Of a stretch of 64,000 nt of DNA, positions 34,750 through 41,825 are shown in pieces. The notes under the pieces are model-generated. The model made no database searches. It was not told the DNA's origin and worked only from the letters and a program-made list of their open reading frames with translations. This DNA is from Bog-375 sp049587755. GTDB lineage: Bacteria > Acidobacteriota > Terriglobia > Bryobacterales > Bryobacteraceae. The position numbers and the translations under genes are program-made. Location: the NCBI GenBank assembly GCA_049587755.1, contig JBAVEN010000010.1:189648-253647 (forward strand), read 5' to 3'. Each line of letters starts with the position of its first letter. Within the stretch, counting starts at the first letter, position 1.

Positions 34750-36132
34750 ATGGAGCGAAAGAAAAGCTGGGCGGAACCGTTCCGCATCAAGGTGGTCGAG
34801 CGCGTTCGCATGACCTCGCCGGAGGAGCGGCAGCGCGCGCTGCGCGAGGCCGGTTACAACACCTTTCTGCTGGCTTCGCGAGACGTGTACATCGATCTGC
34901 TGACCGATTCCGGCACCTCCGCCATGAGCGACCGGCAATGGTCGGCGATGATGCTGGGCGACGAGGCCTATGCGGGCAGCGAAAGTTTCTATCGCCTGGA
35001 AGATGCCGTCCGCCGCGCCTACGGCTATGAGCACGTCATTCCCACCCACCAGGGCCGCGGCGCCGAGCACATCCTCTCGCAAATTCTGATCCGGCCCGGC
35101 GATGTCGTTCCGGGCAACATGTACTTCACCACCACGCGCATGCACCAGGAACTGGCTGGCGGCCGGTTCACCGACATCATCATTCCCGAAGCGCACGATC
35201 CCTCGAGCAGCCATCCGTTCAAGGGCGACGTGGACCTCGAGAAACTCGAGCAGATTCTCGCCGCCAATCCCGGCAAAGTGCCGTATCTCAGCATTGCGGC
35301 CACGGTCAACATGGCCGGCGGCCAGCCCATCTCGCTCGCCAATCTCCGCGCGGTGCGGGAGATGGCGCAGCGCCACGGCGTGCGCATCATCCTCGACGCC
35401 ACCCGCATCGCCGAGAACGCCTACTTCATCGAAGAGCGCGAGCCGGGCCAGCGCGGCCGCTCCATCGCCTCGGTCGTCAGCGACCTGTGCGCTCTTTCCG
35501 ATGGCTGCACCATGAGCGCGAAGAAGGACCCGCTCGCCAATATCGGCGGATTCCTCGCCCTGCGCGATCCCGAGATCGCGGAGCGCGCCCGCAACCTGCT
35601 GGTGGTTTTCGAAGGGCTGCACACTTACGGCGGGATGGCCGGGCGCGACATGGAGGCGGTGGCCGTCGGCATCGGAGAGTCGCTCGAGGACGACCACATC
35701 CGCGCGCGCGTCGGCCAGGTGCGTTACCTCGGCCAGAAGCTGATGGATTGGGGCATTCCACTGGTCCAGCCGATCGGCGGCCACGGCGTGTTTCTCGATG
35801 CCAGAGCTTTTCTGCCGCACATTCCGCAGCCGCAGTATCCGGCGCAAACCCTGGCAGCGGCCCTCTATCTCGACGCCGGCGTGCGTTCCATGGAGCGCGG
35901 CGCGGTTTCCGCCGGACGCGATCCCGAAACCGGGCAGGAACGCATGCCGCGGCTCGAACTGGTTCGCCTCGCCATCCCGCGCCGCGTCTACACGCAGGCC
36001 CACATGGACGTGGCCGCCGAGTCGGTGCTCAGCGTTTTCGAAGGCCGCGACTCGCTCAGGGGCCTCCGCATGGTCCATGAGCCGAAACATCTGCGCTTTT
36101 TCCAGGCGCGCTTCGAGCCGCTGGCGTCTTGA
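34750..36132 (+). CDS. tpl: Tyrosine phenol-lyase-like PLP enzyme
   Basis: Family members cleave L-tyrosine to phenol, pyruvate and ammonia with pyridoxal phosphate. The sequence follows Citrobacter tyrosine phenol-lyase almost block by block: 'AGYNTFLLASRDVYIDLLTD', 'GDEAYAGSESFY' (Tyr74), 'THQGRGAE' (Arg103), 'TMSAKKDPLANIGG' (PLP lysine Lys259), and 'GVRSMERG' (Met380, Arg382). The last block carries the Met/Arg pair that sets tyrosine against tryptophan preference (Met379/Arg381 in Citrobacter), and the C-terminal 'RFFQARF' keeps the Phe pair. Length is 460 aa versus 456. A strong 'ggagg' at 34740-34744 supports the ATG. The active-site Gly before the lysines is Ala here. Confidence 0.87.
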   Translation: MERKKSWAEPFRIKVVERVRMTSPEERQRALREAGYNTFLLASRDVYIDLLTDSGTSAMSDRQWSAMMLGDEAYAGSESFYRLEDAVRRAYGYEHVIPTHQGRGAEHILSQILIRPGDVVPGNMYFTTTRMHQELAGGRFTDIIIPEAHDPSSSHPFKGDVDLEKLEQILAANPGKVPYLSIAATVNMAGGQPISLANLRAVREMAQRHGVRIILDATRIAENAYFIEEREPGQRGRSIASVVSDLCALSDGCTMSAKKDPLANIGGFLALRDPEIAERARNLLVVFEGLHTYGGMAGRDMEAVAVGIGESLEDDHIRARVGQVRYLGQKLMDWGIPLVQPIGGHGVFLDARAFLPHIPQPQYPAQTLAAALYLDAGVRSMERGAVSAGRDPETGQERMPRLELVRLAIPRRVYTQAHMDVAAESVLSVFEGRDSLRGLRMVHEPKHLRFFQARFEPLAS

Positions 36133-36142
36133 GGACTGCCCG

Positions 36143-36194
36143 CCCCGCGATGTCAGCCTGTGAATATGCCTTCCGGCGAGAACCATTTGAGCGA
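36143..36194 (+). repeat. Left copy of a 52-bp direct repeat: truncated tldE start
   Basis: This segment matches 37302-37353 in 49 of 52 positions (differences at tgtC/T, gaG/A and ttgA/G). The right copy is the start of tldE, including 23 bases upstream of its ATG and the first codons. Here the matching ATG at 36166 reads MPSGENHLSE and soon runs into unrelated sequence and a stop, so it is a broken tldE start. The pair flanks the toxin-antitoxin segment. Confidence 0.85.
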
Positions 36195-36238
36195 GCGGGC
36201 CCCGGGCCTGCGAATGGCCCGGCACGCGCGCATCTTTA

Positions 36239-36282
36239 ATATAGAGGCGCTATTGATGCTCTATATAGAAGCATGATATAGT
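36239..36282 (+). promoter_or_regulatory. Promoter and inverted-repeat operator of the RHH/MazF pair
   Basis: TTGATG (36253-36258) and TATAGT (36277-36282) are separated by 18 bases and lie just upstream of the antitoxin ATG at 36293, leaving almost no leader. Two overlapping inverted repeats are present: ATATAGAG (36239-36246) with CTCTATAT (36259-36266), and CTATAT (36261-36266) with ATATAG (36276-36281). Such repeats over the promoter are the expected operator for a ribbon-helix-helix autorepressor. Confidence 0.6.
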
Positions 36283-36292
36283 AGAAGTAGAT

Positions 36293-36511
36293 ATGCCGTC
36301 CCTTTTGATTCAACTCGACGACGCCACCGCCAAGAAGCTCGAACGGATTGCCCCGGCAAGGCAACGCAAGCGTGCCAACTTCATCCGTGAGGCGGTGAAA
36401 GAGGCTATCCGCAACCATGAATACGCCCGCATGCGTGAGGCTTACCGGCTGCAGCCCGACTCGGCGGAGGAGGCTGATGACTGGTCTTCCGCCGAGGAAT
36501 TCAAGCCGTGA
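36293..36511 (+). CDS. Ribbon-helix-helix antitoxin
   Basis: The 72-residue protein has a CopG-like N-terminus ('LLIQLDDATAKKLERIAP', then 'KRANFIREAVKEAIRNHE'), with the beta strand and two helices expected for DNA binding, and an acidic C-terminal tail ('DSAEEADDWSSAEEF') that should wrap the toxin. Its TGA overlaps the GTG start of the MazF-like gene by four bases. It lies inside the segment inserted upstream of tldE. Confidence 0.85.
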   Translation: MPSLLIQLDDATAKKLERIAPARQRKRANFIREAVKEAIRNHEYARMREAYRLQPDSAEEADDWSSAEEFKP

Positions 36512-36843
36512 AGCAATTCGAGATCTGGTGGGCCGACCTGCCCAAGCCCGCGGGGCGCCGCCCTGTGCTTCTTTTGAGCCGCGACGATGCGTACGAGTAC
36601 CTGAACAAGTTTGTGGTGGCTGAAGTCACGACGAGAATCCGCCACATACCGGTGGAGGTGCCACTCGGCCGCCGTGAAGGAATGACGAAGCCGTGCGTAG
36701 CCAACTGCGACAATCTTCGCACGCTGCGGCGTGAGGCACTGGGCGCGAGGATTTCCCAACTGGCAATCGGCAGGGTGCCGGAGGTCAAACGCGCCGTCGG
36801 CTATGCGTTTGGCTGGCCCGAACTCATAGACGCCGAGGGGTGA
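36508..36843 (+). CDS. MazF/PemK-like mRNA interferase toxin
   Basis: The 111-residue product fits the MazF/PemK fold: 'KQFEIWWADLPKPAGRRPVL' at the N-terminus, 'VAEVTTRIRHIPVEVPLG' in the middle, and 'KPCVANCDNLRTLRREAL' near the end, corresponding to the conserved strands with the catalytic Arg and Ser/Thr. It is expected to cut single-stranded mRNA. The GTG at 36508 overlaps the antitoxin stop (GTGA), so the pair is coupled in the usual antitoxin-first order. Confidence 0.85.
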   Translation: MKQFEIWWADLPKPAGRRPVLLLSRDDAYEYLNKFVVAEVTTRIRHIPVEVPLGRREGMTKPCVANCDNLRTLRREALGARISQLAIGRVPEVKRAVGYAFGWPELIDAEG

Positions 36844-36913
36844 GTCTTCGCCCCCGTCACGCCCGCCCGAAAACCCGAAATGCGCTTGGGTGACACGATT
36901 CCTAACGCGAGGG

Positions 36914-37237
36914 CTATGGCTTCCCCAAGGCGAGATGCTGGGCAACCAGGCGCGCAAGCTCTTCCCTGTCGACGCCGTTGAACTGGCCAACCGTGCTGTA
37001 AGGCAGGTCGGAGCCCGGGGTGGGTGCGGATTCGAGTTCCACCGAATACCGGGCGGGCTGTCCCAGGGACGCGATATAGACGAGCTGCGTCGGGTCACTT
37101 ATCGCTGCTATGCCGATCGCACTGCGGTCGGCCTCCCAATGATCCATTAGGCGGAAGCGCGGCCCGAGTCGATCTTTGAGCCATGAAAGCACTTCGAGGA
37201 TTTCGGCGTCCTTGTCAGGCATTTCAAACCCAGGCAT
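36914..37237 (-). CDS. Small hypothetical protein inside the inserted segment
   Basis: On the minus strand ATG 37237 opens a 107-codon gene reading 'MPGFEMPDKDAEILEVLSWL', then 'RFRLMDHWEADRSAIGIAAI', 'LVYIASLGQPARYSVELE' and ending 'LVAQHLALGKP'. A 'ggtgagg' lies about nine bases upstream. The amino-acid pattern is that of a soluble protein, unlike the longer open frame in which it sits, whose upstream part is the antisense of tldE. I do not recognise the family; it resembles small immunity-type or accessory proteins only in size and charge, which is not evidence of function. Confidence 0.6.
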   Translation of the reverse strand: MPGFEMPDKDAEILEVLSWLKDRLGPRFRLMDHWEADRSAIGIAAISDPTQLVYIASLGQPARYSVELESAPTPGSDLPYSTVGQFNGVDREELARLVAQHLALGKP

Positions 37238-37301
37238 ACATGTGGACCTCACCCAACTATCATTGTGCGCCTTCGCCACGACAACCCGGGAGTTTCCCCT
37301 C

Positions 37302-37353
37302 CCCCGCGATGTTAGCCTGTGAATATGCCTTCCGGCGAAAACCATTTGGGCGA
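37302..37353 (+). repeat. Right copy of the 52-bp direct repeat at the tldE start
   Basis: This is the intact copy, covering the last 23 bases before the tldE ATG (37325) and its first codons. It matches 36143-36194 with three differences. The 1.1 kb between the copies holds the RHH/MazF pair and the small reverse gene. Confidence 0.85.
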
Positions 37354-38683
37354 CCTGGCTCGGGACGTGGTGCGGCGGGCGCTCTCCGCTGGGGCCGCCG
37401 ACGCTGAGTGCACCATCGAGGAAGGCGACGAATTCTCCGCCAACGTGCGCATGCGTGAGTTGGAAAACCTGAAAGAGGCTGGCTCGCGCGCCGCCGGGCT
37501 GCGGATTCTGATTGGCAAACGCACTGGGTCGTCTTACACCTCGGATCTTTCCGCTGAAGGCATCGATCACCTGGTGAAATCGGCCATCGAGCTGGTGGAA
37601 GTAACCACCGAGGACCCGCACGCCGGTCTGCCGGAGGCGGAGGAACTGGGCGCACTTACTGGCGACCTGGATCTCTATTCGGCGGACGTCGACGCTCTCG
37701 AGACCGATGCCAGGGTCGCGCTGGCGCGCCGCGCCGAAGAAGCGGCCCTGGCCGCCGATCCACGCATTACCAATTCCGAAGGCGCTTCGTTCGACAGCTA
37801 CGCCGGCCGCCACATTTTCGCCAACTCGCGCGGCTTTGCGGGCGAATATCGCACCAGCTCGTGTACCCTGGCGGTGGTGCCCGTGGCGCGCGAAGGAGAA
37901 TCGATGGAGCGCGATGCGTGGCACCATTCCGCGCGCTCCCTGGCCTTGCTGGAGCCGCCCGAGCAGATCGGCCGCACCGCGGCTGCGCGCGCCCTGCGCC
38001 GCCTGAATCCGGTGAAGGTCGCCACTCAGAAGGTGCCCGTGGTGTTCGAGCCGCGCACCGCCGCGTCGCTGGTCGCAAACCTGTTCGAAGCCGTCCACGG
38101 CATGCTGATTTACCGGCACGAGTCGTTCCTGGCCGGGAAGGTCGGCCAGAAAGTGGCCAGCGAAAAACTCTCGCTGATTGACGACGCCACTATCCCCGGC
38201 CTGTTCGGCACCTCGCCGTTCGACGATGAAGGCGTGGCCTCGCGGCGCACCGTGGTCATCGAGCGCGGCGTGCTGAAGAGTTACCTGCTGAACACCTACG
38301 CGGCACGCAAGCTGGGGATGAAGACCACCGGCAATGCCTCGCGCGGCCTGGCTGGCAACGCGGGCATCGGCCACGGGAACTTTTTCGTCGATTGCGGTGT
38401 CCAACCGCCGGCGCGGATTATTGCCGGAATCGCCGACGGCTTTTACGTTACGGAACTGATCGGCATGGGCGTGAACATCGTCACCGGCGATTACTCGCGC
38501 GGCGCCGCGGGCTTGTGGATTCGCAACGGCGAGTTGGCGTACGCGGTTTCCGAAGTCACCATTGCCGGCAAGCTGCAAGACATGCTGATGGGCGTCGAAG
38601 AGGTCGGAAATGACCTCGAGTTTCGCGGCTCCGCGGCCGCGCCCACGCTCAAGATTGGAGAGATGACCGTTGGCGGCAAATAA
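37325..38683 (+). CDS. tldE: Metalloprotease-partner subunit TldE/PmbA
   Basis: TldE (PmbA) pairs with TldD and lacks the zinc site, giving structure to the heterodimer. The sequence shows the family blocks 'LRILIGKRTGSSYTSDLSAE', 'GKVGQKVASEKLSLIDDATI', 'FDDEGVASRRTVVIERGVLK', 'YLLNTYAARKLGMKTTGNAS' and 'LIGMGVNIVTGDYSRGAAG'. No HExxxH is present, as expected. ATG 37325 gives 452 aa; an in-frame GTG sits two codons upstream. It shares its first codons and leader with the duplicated fragment at 36143. The FxLYD-type gene overlaps its end. Confidence 0.94.
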   Translation: MPSGENHLGDLARDVVRRALSAGAADAECTIEEGDEFSANVRMRELENLKEAGSRAAGLRILIGKRTGSSYTSDLSAEGIDHLVKSAIELVEVTTEDPHAGLPEAEELGALTGDLDLYSADVDALETDARVALARRAEEAALAADPRITNSEGASFDSYAGRHIFANSRGFAGEYRTSSCTLAVVPVAREGESMERDAWHHSARSLALLEPPEQIGRTAAARALRRLNPVKVATQKVPVVFEPRTAASLVANLFEAVHGMLIYRHESFLAGKVGQKVASEKLSLIDDATIPGLFGTSPFDDEGVASRRTVVIERGVLKSYLLNTYAARKLGMKTTGNASRGLAGNAGIGHGNFFVDCGVQPPARIIAGIADGFYVTELIGMGVNIVTGDYSRGAAGLWIRNGELAYAVSEVTIAGKLQDMLMGVEEVGNDLEFRGSAAAPTLKIGEMTVGGK

Positions 38684-39179
38684 AACGGCGGGTGTGGACC
38701 AGGCGGCCAGCCCGCAACACAACCGATTCTCGATTCACCCGGCGGCCATCGTGGTTGCGCTCGTGCTGGCCGCGGGAGTGGCCGGGTTCCTGTACCTGAA
38801 CCGGCTTTCCCAGCAAGCGCCTCCTGCGCCGCCACCCCTGACCGGCGCGGCGCGCGCTTACATCCACGACGGCTTCCTCAAGATCACCAACTCCAACATG
38901 CAGGCGCATGAGAGCTACCTCAAGCAGGAAGTCGTGGAAATCACGGGTGATATCACCAACACCGGCAACCGCGTGCTCGGCACGGTGGAAATCGTCTGCG
39001 TGTTCTACGATGCGTACGGGCAGGTGATTCTGCGCGAGCGGGTGGCTATCGTCAGCCGCAAGATGCAGAAGCTCGCGCCTGGCGAATCGAAGCCCTTTCG
39101 CCTGGCCTTCGACAACGTTCCTGATAGTTGGAATCAGGCGATGCCGCAAATGGTGATCGCCGCCATCGATTTCGCGTAG
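38670..39179 (+). CDS. Membrane-anchored FxLYD/DUF2393-like protein
   Basis: The 169-residue protein has a short cytoplasmic start, one membrane helix ('AAIVVALVLAAGVAGFLYL', residues 25-43) and a periplasmic beta domain with 'EITGDITNTGNRVLGTVEIV', 'CVFYDAYGQVI' and 'LAPGESKPFRLAFDNVPDSW', the pattern of FxLYD/DUF2393 immunoglobulin-like domains. The start is a TTG at 38670 with 'ggagag' upstream; it overlaps the tldE end by 14 bases, so it is the last gene of that unit. Function unknown. Confidence 0.75.
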   Translation: MAANKTAGVDQAASPQHNRFSIHPAAIVVALVLAAGVAGFLYLNRLSQQAPPAPPPLTGAARAYIHDGFLKITNSNMQAHESYLKQEVVEITGDITNTGNRVLGTVEIVCVFYDAYGQVILRERVAIVSRKMQKLAPGESKPFRLAFDNVPDSWNQAMPQMVIAAIDFA

Positions 39180-39207
39180 CGCTCATTCTCACACCAGGCC
39201 TGTAGCG

Positions 39208-39236
39208 CCGGCGGTCTTTGCCGCCGGTTCTTTCCG
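39208..39236 (+). terminator. Rho-independent terminator candidate after the tldE unit
   Basis: CCGGCGG (39208-39214) and CCGCCGG (39221-39227) form a 7-bp stem with a 6-base loop, followed by the T-rich ttctttcc. It lies 28 bases after the end of the FxLYD-type gene, where transcription of the tldE unit should stop. Confidence 0.5.
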
Positions 39237-39353
39237 AGCCGCCCGGTGGGGCAGCTTTCAACCTGCCCAGCGCAGGTTTCACCCTGCCAATCGAGTTTCA
39301 ACATTTCCGAGCGTTCGGCGCCCCACTCGCGTCGCCCGGCTAATCGTTGTGCC

Positions 39354-39418
39354 TTGTATCAGGGCACGGCTTCAGCCGGGCCACAAGACTCACCGATCAT
39401 GAGGCTTTAGCCCCTGCG
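39354..39418. repeat. Interspersed intergenic repeat, family B, copy 2
   Basis: The first 33 bases match 7366-7398 with two differences, and a second block (tttagcccctg) matches the end of that copy (ctagcccctg). The middle parts differ. It lies between convergent genes, as does the palindrome at 1560. It shares the 'cggcttcagccg' inverted repeat. Confidence 0.65.
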
Positions 39419-39498
39419 GCTTTTTCCTTGCCGGTTACGTTAAGCAGTACGGAAACCTCTCGGGATTTGCCATCGGGCGCGCGCTTTCCCACGGTCCC

Positions 39499-39873
39499 TC
39501 ACTTCTGCCGCTTAATCGTCATCGGCGGCATGTCCATGTCGCCGGTATCCGCCTTGGTCTTGAGGACGATCTCGTCGCCGTTGATGGTGCCCTCGCTCGA
39601 AAAGGTGGTGCCGCCGTTGAAATCCACCTTTACGGAAAACGAAATTTTGTCCCCATCCACCTTGCCGTTGTCGAGCGGCAGCGGATCGCCTTGCGGCCCC
39701 AGAACCGTGCCCGTCAGCTTGGCGCCGTCCTGTTTGAAGGTGTAAGTCAGGGTGAAGGTGCTGCCATCGGGAGAGGATAGGTCGCCCTTCCAAGTGCCGG
39801 TCACGTCCGCGGCCCAGGCGGCCGTGGCCAAAAGCAGGAACAGGATTCCCGTTCCCAGTCTGTGTGTAGGCAT
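39499..39873 (-). CDS. Small secreted beta-rich protein
   Basis: The 124-residue protein has a signal peptide ('LFLLLATAAWAADVTG') and a compact body with alternating strands: 'GTWKGDLSSPDGSTFTLTYT', 'KLTGTVLGPQGDPLP', 'DKISFSVKVDFNGGTTF', 'DEIVLKTKAD'. The pattern is that of a small lipocalin-like or beta-barrel protein common as single genes in acidobacteria. It diverges from the phosphatase gene, with 47 nt between starts. The role is unknown. Confidence 0.75.
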   Translation of the reverse strand: MPTHRLGTGILFLLLATAAWAADVTGTWKGDLSSPDGSTFTLTYTFKQDGAKLTGTVLGPQGDPLPLDNGKVDGDKISFSVKVDFNGGTTFSSEGTINGDEIVLKTKADTGDMDMPPMTIKRQK

Positions 39874-39920
39874 GCTCCAGATTGTACCGTCTGTCTTTCG
39901 GGTACGCTAGTCTGGAAAGG

Positions 39921-41825
39921 ATGGAACCAGGCGGGCGTATCTCGTGGCGGAGCCTTGGGCGCTGGGAAAAGGCCTTTGTGCTTCTGCTGCTGGCCTACGT
40001 CATTCTGCGGCTCACCGGCGCCGCGCCGGTTGCGCAGTGGTGGCTCGCCTGCCTGTGCTTTTTGCTGGGCGTGGTGGTGACCTTCCGCCTGGTGCGCCGC
40101 GGCCTTCGCAAAGCCATCTGGCGCCTGCGCAACCGCCTGATCGCGGCCTACATTTTCATCGCGGTGGTCCCGGTGGTGCTGATTCTGCTGCTGGCCGGCA
40201 TCGCCACTTACGTAGTGATCGGGCAGATGGCGGTGTACCTGGTGAACACCGAATTGCGCCACCGCCAGACTTCCCTGTTGCGGTCCGCCGAGGCCCTGGC
40301 GCTGGTGCCTGTGACGGATCCCGCCACCGCGCTGCGCCGTTTCGAAACCGTGACCCTCAGCGCTTTCCCGAAGTTCTCCCTGCTCATCACCGGGCGGCGC
40401 GAGCTTCGCTATCCGGACGGCAACACCCTTACCCAGCCGCCCGCCGAATGGAAGCGGGCCTCCGGGCTGATCGTCAAGCAGGAAGGCACGGAGGACCACC
40501 TGTACGCCTGGGCGCACGTGATCGAAAACGGCGAGGAAGTGACCGTGCTGGCGCCGGTGACGATTGATCTGCTCGGCGGCCTTGTGCCGGGTTTGGGCGA
40601 TGTGGCTTTTGCGCCCCTGGTGGGGCACGCGCGCGGCGCGGGCGTGCCGGAGGCGCGCAATGCGTTCGACTTCCCCCTGCGCGGCTGGTACCCGGTGGAC
40701 GTGCCGCGTTGGCACTCGCCGCACGAACATAGCGTGCTCATTCTGCGCGTCGATACGCGCGCTTCCGCGGTGCTGGGCACCATCTTTCAATCGCGGGACC
40801 AAACGCTCGATTGGGCCGAGTTCTACCTGGGCGCTTTCATCGTGGTGACCATCGTGTTCCTGCTGGTGGAACTGATTTCGCTGGTCGCCGGCGTCCAGTT
40901 GAGCCGCAGCATCACCGGCGCCGTGCATGAGTTGTACGCCGGCACGCGGCGCATCCAGCAGGGCGATTTCGGCCACCGCATTCCGGTCAAGGGCAGCGAC
41001 CAGCTTGCCGAACTGGCCGCGTCGTTCAACACCATGACGTCCAACCTGGGCCAACTGATGGTGGTGGCCAAGGAGAAGGAACGCCTCGAATCGGAGCTCA
41101 CCATCGCGCGCGAAGTCCAGAAGCAACTCTTTCCCAAGGACGTGCCGTATACCAAGACGCTCGAGCTCAAGGGCGTCTGCAGCCCCGCGCGCATGGTGTC
41201 CGGCGATTACTACGATTTCATGGCGCTTTCCGAAGAGTCGCTCGCATTCGCCATCGGCGATGTCGCCGGCAAAGGAATTTCCGCCGCGCTGCTGATGGCC
41301 ACCATTCAATCCACCATGCGCACCCAGTTGGGCGCCACCAACGGCGCGCCTCCCAGCCAGCTCTCCACCGCCAAGCTGGTGGCCACCCTCAACCGCCAGC
41401 TTTACGCCAACACCAGCCTCGAGAAATACGCCACCTTTTACTTCGCGCTGTATCACGAAGACACCCACTCGCTGACGTACACCAACGCCGGCCACCTTTC
41501 GCCCATCCTGCTGCGTTCGGGCGAGCTGCAGATGCTCGAATCCACCGGCACCGTGGTGGGCGCCTTTCCGGCGGCGCGCTACGAGGAGCGCACCGTCCCG
41601 CTCGAGCACGGCGATCTGCTGGTGGCTTACACCGATGGCATTATCGAGCCGGAAAACGCCTACGGCGAGATGTTCGGAGAAGACAAATTGAAGGAACTGG
41701 TGTCCAAATACGCGCGCGCCGATTCCTCGGAACTGATTGCGCGCACCATGGAGGCCGTGATCGAATGGACCGGCTCCTCGGAATTGCAGGATGACATGAC
41801 CATGGTGGTGGCAAGGCGTATATGA
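39921..41825 (+). CDS. Membrane SpoIIE/RsbU-type PP2C phosphatase with HAMP domain
   Basis: The 634-residue protein has three or so N-terminal membrane helices (to about residue 100), an extracytoplasmic sensor part, a further helix near 310-330 ('FIVVTIVFLLVELISLVAGV'), a HAMP domain ('YAGTRRIQQGDFGHRIPVKG'), and a C-terminal PP2C/SpoIIE domain with 'SGDYYDFMALSE', 'AFAIGDVAGKGISAALLMAT' and 'GDLLVAYTDGIIEPEN', whose aspartates hold the metal ions. It should dephosphorylate an anti-sigma-factor antagonist or similar partner on receiving an envelope signal. ATG 39921 follows 'ggaaagg' directly. Its stop overlaps the nnrDE start (ATGA). Confidence 0.9.
   Translation: MEPGGRISWRSLGRWEKAFVLLLLAYVILRLTGAAPVAQWWLACLCFLLGVVVTFRLVRRGLRKAIWRLRNRLIAAYIFIAVVPVVLILLLAGIATYVVIGQMAVYLVNTELRHRQTSLLRSAEALALVPVTDPATALRRFETVTLSAFPKFSLLITGRRELRYPDGNTLTQPPAEWKRASGLIVKQEGTEDHLYAWAHVIENGEEVTVLAPVTIDLLGGLVPGLGDVAFAPLVGHARGAGVPEARNAFDFPLRGWYPVDVPRWHSPHEHSVLILRVDTRASAVLGTIFQSRDQTLDWAEFYLGAFIVVTIVFLLVELISLVAGVQLSRSITGAVHELYAGTRRIQQGDFGHRIPVKGSDQLAELAASFNTMTSNLGQLMVVAKEKERLESELTIAREVQKQLFPKDVPYTKTLELKGVCSPARMVSGDYYDFMALSEESLAFAIGDVAGKGISAALLMATIQSTMRTQLGATNGAPPSQLSTAKLVATLNRQLYANTSLEKYATFYFALYHEDTHSLTYTNAGHLSPILLRSGELQMLESTGTVVGAFPAARYEERTVPLEHGDLLVAYTDGIIEPENAYGEMFGEDKLKELVSKYARADSSELIARTMEAVIEWTGSSELQDDMTMVVARRI

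Larger units (their letters stand above)
39180..39498. other. Intergenic region with terminator candidate and repeat
   Basis: This 319-bp noncoding stretch between convergent units carries the hairpin at 39208-39236 and a family B repeat from 39354. I see no gene. Confidence 0.5.

Noticed and set aside
39801..41609. A 602-codon minus-strand open frame opposite the SpoIIE-type phosphatase
   Set aside because: It is the antisense shadow of a gene with clear HAMP and PP2C motifs.
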